A stretch of DNA of 64,000 nt from NCBI GenBank assembly GCA_028874335.1, contig JAPPJY010000070.1:62001-126000 (forward strand), in the 5' to 3' direction. The notes beneath the pieces were generated by a model. The model was not told where the DNA came from, made no database searches, and saw only the letters and a list, made by a program, of their open reading frames with translations. Of this stretch, positions 26,643 to 35,610 are shown one piece after another. Position 1 is the first letter of the stretch. Every line of letters begins with the position of its first letter. The DNA is from Gemmatimonadota bacterium (GTDB lineage: Bacteria > Latescibacterota > UBA2968 > GCA-2709665). The position numbers and the translations under genes are program-made.

Positions 26643-27431
26643 TCATCGATTGCAATTCTCAGAGACAAGACGTTCATACTTCCTTCCTAGTTTCTTATAC
26701 GCCTGCACGAAATCCTGACCTGCTCGAGTCTGCAATTCTGCATCCATAAGCCTTCCTGTATATGATTCTAAAAACGATTGCCGTATAAGAATTAGACTGC
26801 CGTCTTTCTTGAAGCCTAATCCCTTAACTTCGGGCTTATTGTGTCTTGAAACATGTAGGAACCACTCACAGCCTCCATAGGCCAAAAGATAAACATTCAA
26901 TCCGTCCAATCTGAGCCGAAACGGCGGAGATACAAGACTGTGAACAATAGCCCCATCATGGACGAGAAGCTGGCAAATAATCGAATAGTCATGCTCTTCG
27001 CCTGCATCTTCATTTAGTATCATTTGAGCAATTCGCCCCTCGTGAGGCCCTAGACTAACAGCAGCGAATGCTCTGTCTTTAGATACCGAACAGCGCCAAA
27101 GAACGCTTAAATGGAACAACTTAAACGAAGTATAATCAAATCCGTCTAATCTCCAATATTCCTTCTCAAATTGCTCCGGCAACCGACCCCGGTCATACCA
27201 ATCAGTTTTAAATCGTCCCTCAATCTTACTCAAATGTAGCTCACACTTAACACATAACAGAGGTTCGCGAATTCCCTTTTGAACGATGATTCGTGATATT
27301 TCCTGAGTGTTAAATTTGATCGCCCGGTGCTTTGGATCATAACAATACCTATAAAGAAACTCTGGCAATATATGGGAGTTTTGAAGTCTACTGACACACC
27401 CACAAAGTTTGCAAATTTCATCTTGACTCAT
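26643..27431 (-). CDS. HNH-like zinc-binding protein
   Basis: A 262-residue protein starting MSQDEICKLCGCVSRLQNSH. CxxC, then SHILPEFLYR with the His, and a second CxxC (LLCVKCE, about residue 65) form a Zn-binding betabetaalpha-like arrangement common to HNH-type nucleases, although the classical catalytic His-Asn-His cannot be fully traced. The rest is alpha/beta with no assignment. The ATG at 27431 lies 8 bases after the stop of the HEPN-like gene; the longer frame overlaps that gene. It is the middle gene of the three-gene operon, which fits a nuclease partner of HEPN proteins, an inference only. Confidence 0.6.
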   Translation of the reverse strand: MSQDEICKLCGCVSRLQNSHILPEFLYRYCYDPKHRAIKFNTQEISRIIVQKGIREPLLCVKCELHLSKIEGRFKTDWYDRGRLPEQFEKEYWRLDGFDYTSFKLFHLSVLWRCSVSKDRAFAAVSLGPHEGRIAQMILNEDAGEEHDYSIICQLLVHDGAIVHSLVSPPFRLRLDGLNVYLLAYGGCEWFLHVSRHNKPEVKGLGFKKDGSLILIRQSFLESYTGRLMDAELQTRAGQDFVQAYKKLGRKYERLVSENCNR

Positions 27432-27438
27432 TTTTGTC

Positions 27439-28509
27439 TCAAAAAAACGCGACCTTTTGTACGGTAGCATCGTCGCCAGATTCAGACAGATACCGCTCCA
27501 GTAGATTGTACGCAGCTTGCGCATGTTCATACTCACCTTTTATGTCACGAATTACCGGGTCGGATAGGTGGCGGGACGGATGCGCTAGGTTCCGCAGTTT
27601 CCGGATTATCTCCACGAGCGATTGAGAGGACACCCTTCGATCGCCGACTAGAAAATCCGGAAGCCATCCCGCCTCACTTGCAATGCGTGCCAGTTCCGCG
27701 AATCGCCAGCGCATTGGATTTTTCCTATCGGGCCGCTCGGATTTCGGCAATTGATCCCGGACAGACAGAGCTCTGTCAAGACGCTTCAGACATGCAAACA
27801 GAAGCGCAGCCTCCATTGCGGATCCGATCATTACCGTTGCAGCGTAATACGCTCCCCCTTTTGCACACTTCTCGGCCTCTACTTCGAGGCGTTTCTGGGC
27901 AGCATAGATCTGCTCCATCTCTGAGATTTCCCCAAACGCGAGCCGACGCCCCTGTTCACGTTCCGCGTCGAACGCTTCTCGGTCTCTGTGAAACAGATCT
28001 GCTATTTCGTGGAGTCCGTACTCCCGTAGCGTCTCTTCAAACTTCCTGTCTAAGACCCCTGAATACTCCCGCTGCAATTCCTCCCAATCCTCCGGTCCCT
28101 CACCGATTCGCCAGTCTTCGTCATCGTCCAATCCCTCCCGTTTACGTATGGCGTCCATACCCGCATTAATCTCGCAGAGGTCAGATTCGTACAAATCGCC
28201 GAACCAACGTTCATCGTGTATACGTTCAATAGGGTACAGCGTAAGCAAGAAGCGATAATTCGGGTCCAATATTCCGGCTGCTTCGGCCCATCCTACGTTC
28301 TCGAGCCACACTTTCGCTTCGGCTTCGACGTCGGATACGCGTCGCTGTTTCGTTTCGGAATACTTGGTCTTGAAAATCTGAAGTTTCTGAGCAGTACCTC
28401 GAAACTGTTCGAAGGCAATGGTACGTCTCACGATCATCTTCAAGTCTTGCAGGTCTTGCTCGCTGAGTGATGTACCGTCTTTCCGGTCTACCTTGTTGGA
28501 TTCATCCAT
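27439..28509 (-). CDS. HEPN-like protein
   Basis: A 356-residue, mostly helical, strongly charged protein. The last 150 residues look like a HEPN/DUF4145-type bundle: GGAYYAATVMIGSAMEAALL, then IIRKLRNLAHPSRH with Arg303/Arg306 and His310 in an R-X(3-6)-H spacing, then a final helix EYEHAQAAYNLLERYL. The N-terminal 200 residues are not recognised. It is the first gene of the operon with the HNH-like and second HEPN-like genes. Upstream, 140 bases away, ends the truncated restriction-modification gene. Possible RNase or nucleotide-binding accessory subunit; function not established. Confidence 0.6.
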   Translation of the reverse strand: MDESNKVDRKDGTSLSEQDLQDLKMIVRRTIAFEQFRGTAQKLQIFKTKYSETKQRRVSDVEAEAKVWLENVGWAEAAGILDPNYRFLLTLYPIERIHDERWFGDLYESDLCEINAGMDAIRKREGLDDDEDWRIGEGPEDWEELQREYSGVLDRKFEETLREYGLHEIADLFHRDREAFDAEREQGRRLAFGEISEMEQIYAAQKRLEVEAEKCAKGGAYYAATVMIGSAMEAALLFACLKRLDRALSVRDQLPKSERPDRKNPMRWRFAELARIASEAGWLPDFLVGDRRVSSQSLVEIIRKLRNLAHPSRHLSDPVIRDIKGEYEHAQAAYNLLERYLSESGDDATVQKVAFF

Positions 28510-28649
28510 ATCATCGCGCTTTTCTTGTTGTTTCCGTGGTCAATCTGGCCACAGCCAAATTGAGGTCGTTGAAAACTGCCAGACCGCTACCGCATTGCCA
28601 GAGTCAATTCCAGCAAAAAGCCGTTCGACTCAAAATTCACTTTGCCGCG

Positions 28650-30824
28650 TCAGTCGCCCTTTGCTCCGTAAAACAGATCACCCGTCCTTCTCGGGGCCTT
28701 AGGCGGTTTGCGCATTTCATCGGGTACCGGCGGTAATTCGTCGGCGAGGAAGCAGTCGCCTTCGATAATCTCTTCCATCAAGCGCGCCTGTTCAGGATAT
28801 ACCTTCAACGTCGCCTCCAGAACCCAGAGCAGATGGAGAAGCTCCGTCGTAAATTGGCTCGTCCAGCGTTCAGGACGAATGTTGTCCAACGGCGATGACT
28901 TCTTACCTGCGCCCTTCTTCATTCGATACTTGAGCCAGGACACGACGACATTGAGACCCGAAACCTCGAACTCGTACACTTCGGGCGCAACCGGCATAAA
29001 AACACCCTCTCCGACGCAGAGAATCCCGCTTACTTTATTATAATTAAACGAGTCTGGGTAGTTCTCCGGATCCTCGGGAACGCCCTTGACACACTTGGCT
29101 GCGCCACGGGGAACGTGACCACGTCGCTGGTCCTCACGAATAAATCGTTCACCGTAGGTGTGAAGCCAAAGCAACCGAGAACCGGACACACGTACTCTTT
29201 CGAACAATGCCGCGTCTTTCGTGAGCGGTATGCGGAGTTCGCGGGTGCTCAGTTCACTTCGAAAACGGTCTGTGTAGGCTGAATGCGCCACCGTACCGTA
29301 GATATAGGCGAGGAAATCTTCCGGCGTTACTACTGTCTTGTAGGCGTTGCTTAGGACGTCGAGGATGTGAGGGGTGATGTTAGCCTGTGATGCGCCAACA
29401 GTGCGATAGAGAGGAATAGTGTCCTTTGCGCCACGACCTGAAAAGTGATGCAGGTCGGGAATTAGCGCACAAGCAGTTGCCGCTGGACCGCGACCCAATT
29501 GATCTTTCAATAGAGTTGTCAAATACACCTGTCTTTCGCCGTGAGCCCGCCAAAGGTCAGGGCGCGGGCGTGACATTAGCCGACCATCCGCAATTATGCA
29601 ATGCCGATCAAATGTTCGATATGCGTATGGGTGCATTTCTGGTGTTGGTGCGTCTGTCGTCAGTTGGGAGATTGGTGTCGAGTCGTCATTTCGCCGCGTT
29701 AATTCAACTCGGTAGGTACCACCAACCTCGCGATCACCGGTCTCACGGAATGCCTTGGATCTATCCTCAGCATTAAGTAAACCGCGCCACCGGTGCTCTA
29801 ACGTCTCAGTATCAGGCGCAATTGGCCATGTTCGTTTTAGCTGAACGCCAGAATGCTGCCAAGGCAGTAGATCGGTAATCAGCGGCCACGTGAAGTAATC
29901 CCCCTTTCCCGCTGGGCGAAACGGAGCCTGCCAGTCTTCTGGACAATCCTGCCAAGATATTGAGGCAAATTGATCAATGGTGTCAAGCGCCTTAAGCTTT
30001 TCCGGCTGGGAACCCTCTACAAGGGCATAGCGGGTTTTTGCTGGCATGTCATTGGACATATGCTGGTAACGGACGGCTACAGCAATGGAAACCGGTGTAC
30101 GAATCGCAAAGACGTTTTCGCTCTGGATGGCACCGTGTCCTTCACCACCGAGGTCAAGAATCCAGATCTCGTCGCATTGGCGCCGCATGTGCTCACGCAT
30201 TCCGCAGAAAGCGTCTCCGTCGAGGTAGCTGGACGCACTGATGAAGCTAACGACACCGGGTCCATTGGCTGTGTCATGCTCGAAGACCTTCCACAACGCC
30301 CAGCGCCAAAAATAGACGTAAAGGTTGTAGAGATTCTTGATCCGGACGCCCTGCCCGGCCGAGCGTGCGGGAGCGATGAAATCCTTAAGAATCGCAAGTT
30401 CCTGTCTCTTCGCGAGCCTGGATCTGGGAGTCTTTAACTCTCTTTCTCTTCCCCTGTCATCCTTATATTTGTTGCCCGGCAGGGGGTCGGTGAATCGAAC
30501 CCATCCACCGTAACGGGAAAGGTTGTCCTCACTTTCGGTATCGACTGCGTCGTGCCGGTCATAGGGAGGATTGCCCAGGCATACAATGACGGGGACAGCG
30601 TTCTTGATCTTTATAGCTTTTTCGTGTTGTTCGGCGATTGGCTTGAGGATGAACGGCATTTTGGGCGGCTCAGCGTGCGGACTTTCTAGAGTGTCAGTCA
30701 GATATATGTGCGTGCCGGTTTCAGATAAAGTTGCACCGTTATCGCGCAGTGCGCGGTTAACGCGTAATTCGCTCACTGCGTAGGGGCCAACCATCAATTC
30801 AAACCCATACAGGTTTTCTGCCAA
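28650..30824 (-). pseudogene. 5'-truncated type ISP-like restriction-modification enzyme
   Basis: The frame encodes the C-terminal 724 residues of a large single-chain adenine-methylase enzyme of the type ISP/LlaGI-like class. It begins near ENLYGFELMVGPYAVSEL and contains the methylase motif CLGNPPYDR (about residue 84) and a long specificity-type region. The helicase, nuclease and methylase motif I parts expected upstream are absent. An in-frame TAA stands 21 bases before the only possible start (TTG 30824), and the sequence beyond is an unrelated AT-rich operon. It is therefore best seen as a deletion remnant. Without motif I it cannot bind AdoMet normally. Confidence 0.75.
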
Positions 30825-30848
30825 AGTCGTGGCCTGTCCCGGGAGTTA

Positions 30849-30893
30849 AAGAAATCAAAAGAAAAACCACCTGCCGCCCCCCGAAGACAGGTG
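30849..30893 (-). terminator. Intrinsic terminator for the exported-protein operon
   Basis: On the minus strand, CACCTG (30893-30888) pairs with CAGGTG (30873-30868) around a G-rich loop. It is followed by GTTTTTCTTTT (about 30868-30857). It lies about 40 bases after the stop at 30935. Confidence 0.6.
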
Positions 30894-30912
30894 ATTTCCA
30901 TTATTCAATTCA

Positions 30913-30938
30913 ATAACCCAGGGGATCCCCTGGGTTAT
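30913..30938. repeat. 26-bp perfect palindrome over a stop codon
   Basis: Both halves read ATAACCCAGGGGA from the outside. The TAA stop of the minus-strand gene (30937-30935) lies inside the palindrome. It may act with the neighbouring hairpin as a terminator or mRNA 3'-end stabiliser. Confidence 0.6.
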
Positions 30939-31663
30939 CTCTGGTTGATCTGGTCGATTGCGTATCGTGCAAAGTCTTTATTCGCATATACCCCATTAAA
31001 GTTCAGGGTATCGGTCGTCGCTACACGTGTCAGGATTGGTAGCGTTGTTTTGTCACCGAATACAGACAGTGCAAGACATTGAGCCCCCATGGACGAATAT
31101 AAATTCAAACTCGATACTAGCTCACGTCGTATTGTACTTATTTGTTCTGCGGTAAACAGATCAGGATTGCGACCATACATCTTGCGTAACGTATGAGCGG
31201 CTTTTCCACGTCCTTTAATAGTGGGTAGGTGCAAATAAGTTATCACACTGTCGATAACCCCAGAGTCCATCTTCGATAAACCGATGGCCGAATTTCCTTT
31301 GCTCCTTTTCACACTATTTAATAGAACCTGGCGAGATCTACTATCACCTATTTGTCCCAGGAAATTGACAAGATTGTTTTCCAATTTGTGTGATTCATTG
31401 GTGACTTGATACTTTATGAGCAACTCGTTCATAATTGGTATGGCAGAATAAATAAAGGTTGTTCCCTTCTCTTTATGTAATATCGCAAGACGGCCCAAAA
31501 CACGACTCTTTGATTGTTCATCTCCATACTTGATAATGTCAAGTTCGAGTTGTGTTATAGGTGCCTTTGAAATATGCGCAGTTTCGATAAATCGTCTTTC
31601 TGCCTTTAAGGGTTGGTTAAAGAAAATTGTAAATAGAGCCAAGAACCAAATTTGTAATTTCAT
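30935..31663 (-). CDS. Exported HEAT-like repeat protein
   Basis: A 242-residue protein with a signal peptide (MKLQIWFLALFTIFF, cleavage near residue 21). The mature part is all-helical with repeated units such as LGQIGDSRSRQVLLNSV and LSVFGDKTTLPILTRV, resembling HEAT/PBS-lyase repeats. AAGGAGG lies 6 bases before the ATG at 31663. It is the last gene of an AT-rich operon of exported proteins. A fragment of a paralogue's C-terminus (ending YAIDLINQRR, compare YAIDQINQR here) lies at 32263-32350, showing that this gene was once duplicated together with its M15 neighbour. A scaffold role is possible; function unknown. Confidence 0.65.
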   Translation of the reverse strand: MKLQIWFLALFTIFFNQPLKAERRFIETAHISKAPITQLELDIIKYGDEQSKSRVLGRLAILHKEKGTTFIYSAIPIMNELLIKYQVTNESHKLENNLVNFLGQIGDSRSRQVLLNSVKRSKGNSAIGLSKMDSGVIDSVITYLHLPTIKGRGKAAHTLRKMYGRNPDLFTAEQISTIRRELVSSLNLYSSMGAQCLALSVFGDKTTLPILTRVATTDTLNFNGVYANKDFARYAIDQINQR

Positions 31664-31679
31664 TTCATACCTCCTTGCG

Positions 31680-32240
31680 TTATGAGTAATTGTCGGGATA
31701 ATCACAATAGTTCATCAACTCGATATGTAGGTATCTGGAATCACTTTCATCAATATCCAGAAAGTAGGCATCACCATATTCAGCTTTTAGGGTGATTTCT
31801 GCCTCTTGGATATGATCTCGGATTTTTTGTTTTTGTGCATCGTTCATTTCACTCCACTTAACGCCATTGAATTTTCGAGCATCAGCAGCATTCCCATATT
31901 GATGAAGGCTGTCGTCTTCCCCTCCTTCATCATTATTGTGGAATGGGTTTCTATAGGTGCTGTTGAGTACTATTTGACCTCCAACGGCTTCACGTATATT
32001 GTCCATCGACCACCAAAATGCTCCATTAGCCAAATACCAGGTAAAATCTGTATTGTCTCTATTTCCAATTTCCCAAGAGGAAAAGTATTTAGAACTATAA
32101 CCATTAGTGAAATGATTACGGTCAGGTACTTTTAAACCCTCATCCCGATACATATCTCTAAGGGTATCTATTTGTTCACTAGCGATGATACTACCACACA
32201 TTACCAATAAAACAAAGACACTCTTATAAAGAGTACTCAT
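31680..32240 (-). CDS. Exported peptidase M15A-like protein
   Basis: A 186-residue protein with a signal peptide (about 20 residues). The core has the M15A zinc-peptidase pattern: LNSTYRNPFHNN, then DSLHQYGNAADARKF (His and Asp ligands of SxHxxGxAxD) and LHIEL with the third His ligand near the C-terminus. The family cleaves peptidoglycan peptides, so the protein could act on cell wall in the periplasm or outside. GGAGGG precedes the ATG. It is followed 16 bases later by the HEAT-like gene. A second, broken copy lies upstream at 32413-32775. Confidence 0.75.
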   Translation of the reverse strand: MSTLYKSVFVLLVMCGSIIASEQIDTLRDMYRDEGLKVPDRNHFTNGYSSKYFSSWEIGNRDNTDFTWYLANGAFWWSMDNIREAVGGQIVLNSTYRNPFHNNDEGGEDDSLHQYGNAADARKFNGVKWSEMNDAQKQKIRDHIQEAEITLKAEYGDAYFLDIDESDSRYLHIELMNYCDYPDNYS

Positions 32241-32262
32241 AAAATTCCCTCCCCTGGACTAC

Positions 32263-32350
32263 TCACCTACGTTGATTAATTAGATCAATCGCGTACTGTG
32301 CTCTTCGTCGATTAGAATACCGATTGAATATTTTCACGGTATCCGTTTTT
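32263..32350 (-). pseudogene. C-terminal remnant of a second HEAT-like gene
   Basis: In frame on the minus strand the last 29 codons before the TGA at 32265 read AKTDTVKIFNRYSNRRRAQY and end AIDLINQRR. These match the end of the intact HEAT-like protein (ATTDTLNFNGVYANK... YAIDQINQR). The rest of that gene is missing and the dispersed repeat copy D abuts it. Confidence 0.6.
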
Positions 32351-32489
32351 GCAATTTACTGCTGATTACCAGGATACACCAGGACACTGTACGTGAACTG
32401 AAAAAATGTCCTTCATGACGACCATTTCGGCCTGTTTCGAAGGGTTTCGTCGAGTTGCCGCGTTGCGGCTTTTGCGGAATTGAGGCTAA
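32349..32489 (-). repeat. Dispersed ~190-bp repeat, copy D (3'-truncated, inverted)
   Basis: On the minus strand it begins GTTAGCCTCAATTCCGCAAA and matches copy B closely (TTAGCCTTAATTCCGCAAAA, then GCAACGCGGC, CGAAACAGG, AAGGACATTTTTTCAG, TGGTGTATCCTGGTAAT). The last ~45 bases of the full repeat are missing. It sits exactly between two gene fragments, supplying the final codons of the truncated M15 gene. Confidence 0.8.
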
Positions 32490-32775
32490 CTACTAAGGGT
32501 ACACCCGAAGCGCCCCGAAGCTCATCCATGTACCACCAAAAAGCGTGATTAGCAAGAAAGTTGGTATGGCAGTCATTATCATTTCCTATTTCTGAATTGG
32601 AAAAATAACGACTTGGGTGATTCGTAACGAACATTTCCCGAGTGGGAAGTTTTAAATTGTTATTTCTGTATTCTCCAATAAGTTCATCAATTTCATCCCC
32701 GAAAGAAATTCCATATCCACTACACAGAATAGCCAGTACAAGCACAAATCGGTTTACCAATTTAATTGGCTTCAC
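32413..32775 (-). pseudogene. Truncated M15A paralogue ending in a dispersed repeat
   Basis: The first ~95 residues mirror the intact M15A neighbour: a signal peptide, then EIDELIGEYRNNNLKLPTRE, SRYFSNSEIGN and NHAFWWYMDELRGASG (compare NGAFWWSMDNIREAVGG). The frame then enters repeat copy D and stops after about 25 unrelated residues, so the zinc-binding half is gone. The GTG start at 32775 lies 13 bases downstream of the previous gene. Probably inactive; it might still be secreted as an N-terminal domain. Confidence 0.7.
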
Positions 32776-32788
32776 AAGAAGAATCCTC

Positions 32789-34009
32789 TCACTTTATGGT
32801 TTTTAAGTATTCAGTGAATACTGGATTATAGGCATCAAGTCGATGCAACATACTCACCAAATCTTGCAAAAAGCGAGACTGTTCTTCCCTAGCCTGGGCA
32901 TAGATCGAAGCGGCTTCAGCCCATCGTCCATTCGCCACCAACCGATATGCACTATATAATCGCTCTCCATCCCTACCGCCATTAACAACATTATCGAGAT
33001 ACCATTGAGAACGTCGCTGATGATAGGTGTCCGGATTATCCTCTACAATCGCTTCAAATACTTTTGTTGCTTCGGGAAAATTACCCACCAAAGCCCATAA
33101 TTTCCCTACCCGATAACGTGTATCTATGTTGACTGTAGACAAATCTCCAATCTGATTTATAATAGCCGTCGGATCTCGTTTTAATCGTATTTTTAATCTT
33201 GTGGACTCTTGAATTCGCACAATAGACCATTTTGCATCGAGATAGGAAATTGCCTGACTGTGTAACAACTTCGACTGTTCAAGATTGCCCTGATGCATTA
33301 CCACCTCAGCCAAGGCGATTAATGCCCAGGGTTTCAAACTGAGATGCTCTATGTCCTTAATCTGGTTAAGGATCTCTGCAGCTTCAGCCAATTCCCATTT
33401 CGCAATATGTTGTATGGCGCTTAAGGGACTGATCTGATCTTCCATCAAACGAATATGTAGTTCTCCTTCACTTTCCTGTTGGATAATTGCATCCAACTTG
33501 GAAATACCACCCACTGTCCAAGGATTTTCTTTCTGATCCTGTTGTAAAGATTTGGATTGGAAATTTTCCACTTTAGTTGATACCTGTATCCTGAATTCTT
33601 TATTAGCGATATCCGAACCAAATATCTCCAAAGGGACTCTTGCTTCAATACTATTTTTCCTTGCGGCAGAACTTATGCCCAAAATGCCATCAAAAAACGG
33701 AAGTCGTAAACCAAAACTTCCGAGATAAACTGCACCAGAATTCGTCTTAATGTCCAATTCAACTTTATTAGGACTACCTTGCATCCCCAACATCAGAGTG
33801 GATCGAGGTTCATAAGTCTCGGTTGAGAGATACAAAAATCCATTGGTTTGAAAAGATCGCACCTTTCCAATATCCAAATTAACAGGTTCAACCGCCACTA
33901 ATCGCCATTCATAATTATCACCGTCCACCACCACAGGCTGAAGTGGGTGCTTAGCAAATGCTCCACCAGTAATACTCAGACAGACCAGTATCGTAAAAAA
34001 TCGTTTCAC
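32789..34009 (-). CDS. Exported TPR-like protein
   Basis: A 406-residue protein with a signal peptide (MKRFFTILVCLSITGGAFA). Residues about 25-170 are beta-rich, reminiscent of carbohydrate-binding or CBM9-like domains, though not clearly one of them. Residues about 190-400 are helical with TPR-like units (WALIALAEVVMHQGNLEQSK, LWALVGNFPEATKVFEAIVE). The start is GTG at 34009 with AAAGGAGG 6 bases before it. It follows the sorting-domain protein by 12 bases in an AT-rich operon. Function unknown; probably periplasmic or outer-surface. Confidence 0.65.
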   Translation of the reverse strand: MKRFFTILVCLSITGGAFAKHPLQPVVVDGDNYEWRLVAVEPVNLDIGKVRSFQTNGFLYLSTETYEPRSTLMLGMQGSPNKVELDIKTNSGAVYLGSFGLRLPFFDGILGISSAARKNSIEARVPLEIFGSDIANKEFRIQVSTKVENFQSKSLQQDQKENPWTVGGISKLDAIIQQESEGELHIRLMEDQISPLSAIQHIAKWELAEAAEILNQIKDIEHLSLKPWALIALAEVVMHQGNLEQSKLLHSQAISYLDAKWSIVRIQESTRLKIRLKRDPTAIINQIGDLSTVNIDTRYRVGKLWALVGNFPEATKVFEAIVEDNPDTYHQRRSQWYLDNVVNGGRDGERLYSAYRLVANGRWAEAASIYAQAREEQSRFLQDLVSMLHRLDAYNPVFTEYLKTIK

Positions 34010-34021
34010 AACTAACCTCCT

Positions 34022-34687
34022 TTAATGAACCAACGTCATAGATCGAGTCTGCTTGAAACTACCGGACTGTAATAGATACATATAGACTCCCGAAGCCGCT
34101 GCTCGTCCCTGGTCATCCCGAGCATCCCACTGAACCTCATATAAGCCAGAGGATTGTAACTCATTTACCAATGTACGTATCTTTTGGCCCAAGGTGTCAT
34201 AAATAACAAGGGTGGTTGATTTTGATCCAATATGGTCCAACCTATACCGAATTATCGTCGAAGGATTAAAGGGATTGGGAAAATTACCAAATAGCGCGGT
34301 CCGTCCTTGTTCCCCTCGCAATACCTGAATGTGGAGCTGAATTTTCCACGTTCGGCCAAGATCATCAGTTAATATCAATGGGAGAATTGTATCAGGATGT
34401 TCTGCTTTGTCCTTTACAAATAAAGAGAGATTAAATTTCGTGATATGTCGATCCAAACTATTGTCGGGGGTGAGGGCAATAGATTCAGATTGCACTGACA
34501 CCCAATTCGGTGCTTCAGAATCTACATCAATATCGAGATTTGCAATTGACCGTAAACTTTGGTTATGAAGAATAATTGGAATTTCATTTTGTCCACTCTG
34601 TAATCTCAACACACCTGGATCTTCTCCAAATACGAGTCCAGGAAACCAACACAATAAGGCCATAAACACACTGAATCGAATATGCAT
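34022..34687 (-). CDS. Exported protein with FlgD/T9SS-type C-terminal sorting-like domain
   Basis: A 221-residue protein: signal peptide (about 21 residues), a beta-rich middle, and a C-terminal domain starting FGNFPNPFNPSTIIRYRL. It continues VIYDTLGQKIRTLV and SGVYMYLLQSGSFKQTRSM. This pattern is the type A C-terminal/FlgD-like Ig domain widespread in FCB-group secreted proteins, often a signal for type IX secretion. The protein is unusually short for such a cargo. It opens an AT-rich operon with TPR-like, M15A-like and HEAT-like exported proteins. GGAGG lies 7 bases before the ATG. Surface attachment or secretion is inferred. Confidence 0.75.
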   Translation of the reverse strand: MHIRFSVFMALLCWFPGLVFGEDPGVLRLQSGQNEIPIILHNQSLRSIANLDIDVDSEAPNWVSVQSESIALTPDNSLDRHITKFNLSLFVKDKAEHPDTILPLILTDDLGRTWKIQLHIQVLRGEQGRTALFGNFPNPFNPSTIIRYRLDHIGSKSTTLVIYDTLGQKIRTLVNELQSSGLYEVQWDARDDQGRAAASGVYMYLLQSGSFKQTRSMTLVH

Positions 34688-34731
34688 CGCAAATCCTCCA
34701 GTCTTTCAAGGTTAAAATTATCTTGATCTAT

Positions 34732-35494
34732 TTATATATAACTAAAGTAATAGAATAATCTAAGGATAAATTTAACCGTAACATAGCTGGGATCGTCCGG
34801 GTGAATTCGTGCAATCTCGCGCGCATAGCTTTTGGGGCCATCGTTGCTCGTTTTCATCACTATGTACGATTTATGGCCACAGTCCATCATGACCTCGAAG
34901 TCATAGGGTGCCAAGCTCGCAATAGCCTTATCCACGAGAAGCTCTTGCTCATATGACCACCAATCCAATGCGTTTTCGATACGTGTGGCCAACTCACAGA
35001 TTACAGAAGAAACGTCTCGTGGATCATAGTTCATGAAAATCAGATCCTTCGTGTCGAATTTTGGATCGTAGCCGTTTTCGGCAATCAAGACTTGCCGTGA
35101 TAGAGGTTGCGTGAGCAATACCTAACTCGTAGAACACGTTTGCATTGGTTTCCTTCGTTAGAACACCAAGTACGATCTTGGCAGGATACAGGTGTTCCAA
35201 GACTTCGACCCATCCTAGGACAGTACGGGGGTCTTTGTCAGTACGAAATGGATATAGGTCCGTTTTTTTTCGGTCGGCAACAATTGAAACAGCCTTCTCT
35301 ATTAACTCATGAAATACGCAGTCATATTCTGGATCAAACGGCATTACAACGAAGACTTCGCGATGATTGATACCCTTTGTGGATGGCCTAAAGCTGAAGG
35401 GATACACTGTGCTCTCCTTTCTTGTTTTTTGCTTTAGAATCTGAATTCGATCCGATACTAAAGATCGTGATGAATCCGGGACGCTCAACAGCAT
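34732..35494 (-). pseudogene. Frameshifted TIR-like/nucleoside deoxyribosyltransferase-like gene
   Basis: Two overlapping minus-strand frames join into one protein. The first (from 35494) has REVFVVMPFDPEYDCVFHEL and later NANVFYELGIAHA, the pattern of TIR-like or 2-deoxyribosyltransferase-like NAD/nucleotide-cleaving domains. It then loses homology, while a second frame continues as QPLSRQVLIAENGYDPKFDT and on to 34732. The switch point is near 35100-35115, where one base too many (or two too few) separates LGIAHA from QPLSRQ. No slippery homopolymer is visible, so a mutation is likelier than programmed frameshifting. Proteins of this kind are common defence effectors. Confidence 0.65.
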
Positions 35495-35610
35495 TTTGGC
35501 TTTGTTTTAGATTGAGCCTACCAAAATACATGTAATTCGCGATTTCCAAACGGCTCCATTTAGGCGATCATGGGCGGCATGATAGGGGCGATCGCTGACA
35601 TTTTACGAAC

